From: Alphaproteobacteria bacterium
Lineage (GTDB): Bacteria > Pseudomonadota > Alphaproteobacteria > Rs-D84
Direction: 5' to 3'
NCBI GenBank assembly: GCA_024402735.1
Contig: JAKSTE010000002.1
Location: 1 to 30,923, forward strand
Length of the DNA stretch: 30,923 nucleotides
A program made the position numbers and the translations under genes. A model generated the notes under the pieces. That model searched no databases and was not told where the DNA came from. It worked only from the letters and a program-made list of their open reading frames with translations. Numbering within the stretch: position 1 is the first letter of the stretch; every line of letters begins with the position of its first letter. Positions 30,892 to 30,923 of this stretch are shown in pieces.

Positions 30892-30923
30892 TTACTTGAT
30901 TTTTACAAACCATTTTTGTATTA
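30884..30923. other. Window end, non-coding
   Basis: These 40 bases are AT-rich. They contain a third TACTTGAT word (30893-30900) and a small TACAAA/TTTGTA inverted pair (30905-30921). The frame of the holin-like gene would remain open through here if the two window ends were joined. Confidence 0.4.

Noticed and set aside
28064..30923. Diversity-generating retroelement at the fibre
   Set aside because: There is no reverse transcriptase gene and no template/variable repeat pair with A-specific changes. The two tips differ wholesale, which fits inversion and not mutagenic copying.
1..30923. tRNA genes, CRISPR arrays, insertion sequences and integrase attachment sites
   Set aside because: None was recognised on reading both strands. 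The repeated words found are short and confined to control regions or coding repeats.

Overview
This AT-rich, tightly packed window looks like a near-complete genome of a short-tailed (podovirus-type) tailed phage. Its structural genes follow a broadly T7/P22-like order: terminase, scaffold, capsid, portal, tail adaptor, tail nozzle/hub, appendage proteins, three ejection-type proteins, tail fibre. Three features suggest a Gram-negative, AT-rich host: strong Shine-Dalgarno sites throughout, sigma70-like promoters, and a lipoprotein whose layout matches a unimolecular spanin. The host itself cannot be named from the sequence.

Layout. (1) Positions 1-2037, plus strand: a holin-like membrane protein (its start is unclear and the frame is open to the window edge), an HNH-type protein, an orphan NUMOD4 fragment, a calcineurin-like phosphoesterase and a spanin-like lipoprotein, closed by a hairpin near 2076-2100. 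(2) Positions 2097-11391, minus strand: an early block of about 22 genes. It holds an M15 peptidase (endolysin candidate), an ERCC4 nuclease, an AlpA/excisionase-like HTH protein, an SSB-like protein, a DUF5664 protein next to an HNH endonuclease that carries a copy of its N-terminus, many small unknown proteins, a VirE-type ATPase, a YqaJ exonuclease and an ERF annealing protein. No DNA polymerase, integrase or repressor is recognisable. (3) Positions 11392-12127: a 736-bp divergent control region with iteron-like repeats, three copies of a 13-mer, and canonical promoters on both strands. (4) Positions 12128-30586, plus strand: packaging, head, tail, ejection and fibre genes. (5) Positions 30196-30883: a 688-bp segment flanked by a 15-bp perfect inverted repeat.

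If the two window ends join, the genome becomes two simple units. An early unit runs leftward and a late unit runs rightward from 12 kb through the fibre and into the lysis genes. They start at one divergent region and meet at one terminator. This circle is an inference and is not shown by the sequence.

The most interesting locus is the fibre tip. The expressed fibre gene ends in a collar domain whose TFNIPN segment is encoded across the left inverted repeat. On the opposite strand lies a second, start-less reading frame that begins with the same TFNIPN codons in the right repeat. It continues with a different 92-residue tip and ends tail-to-tail with the first, both finishing in IIKY. Flipping the segment would swap the tip in frame and give an 810- instead of an 840-residue fibre. 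No site-specific recombinase gene is visible in the window.
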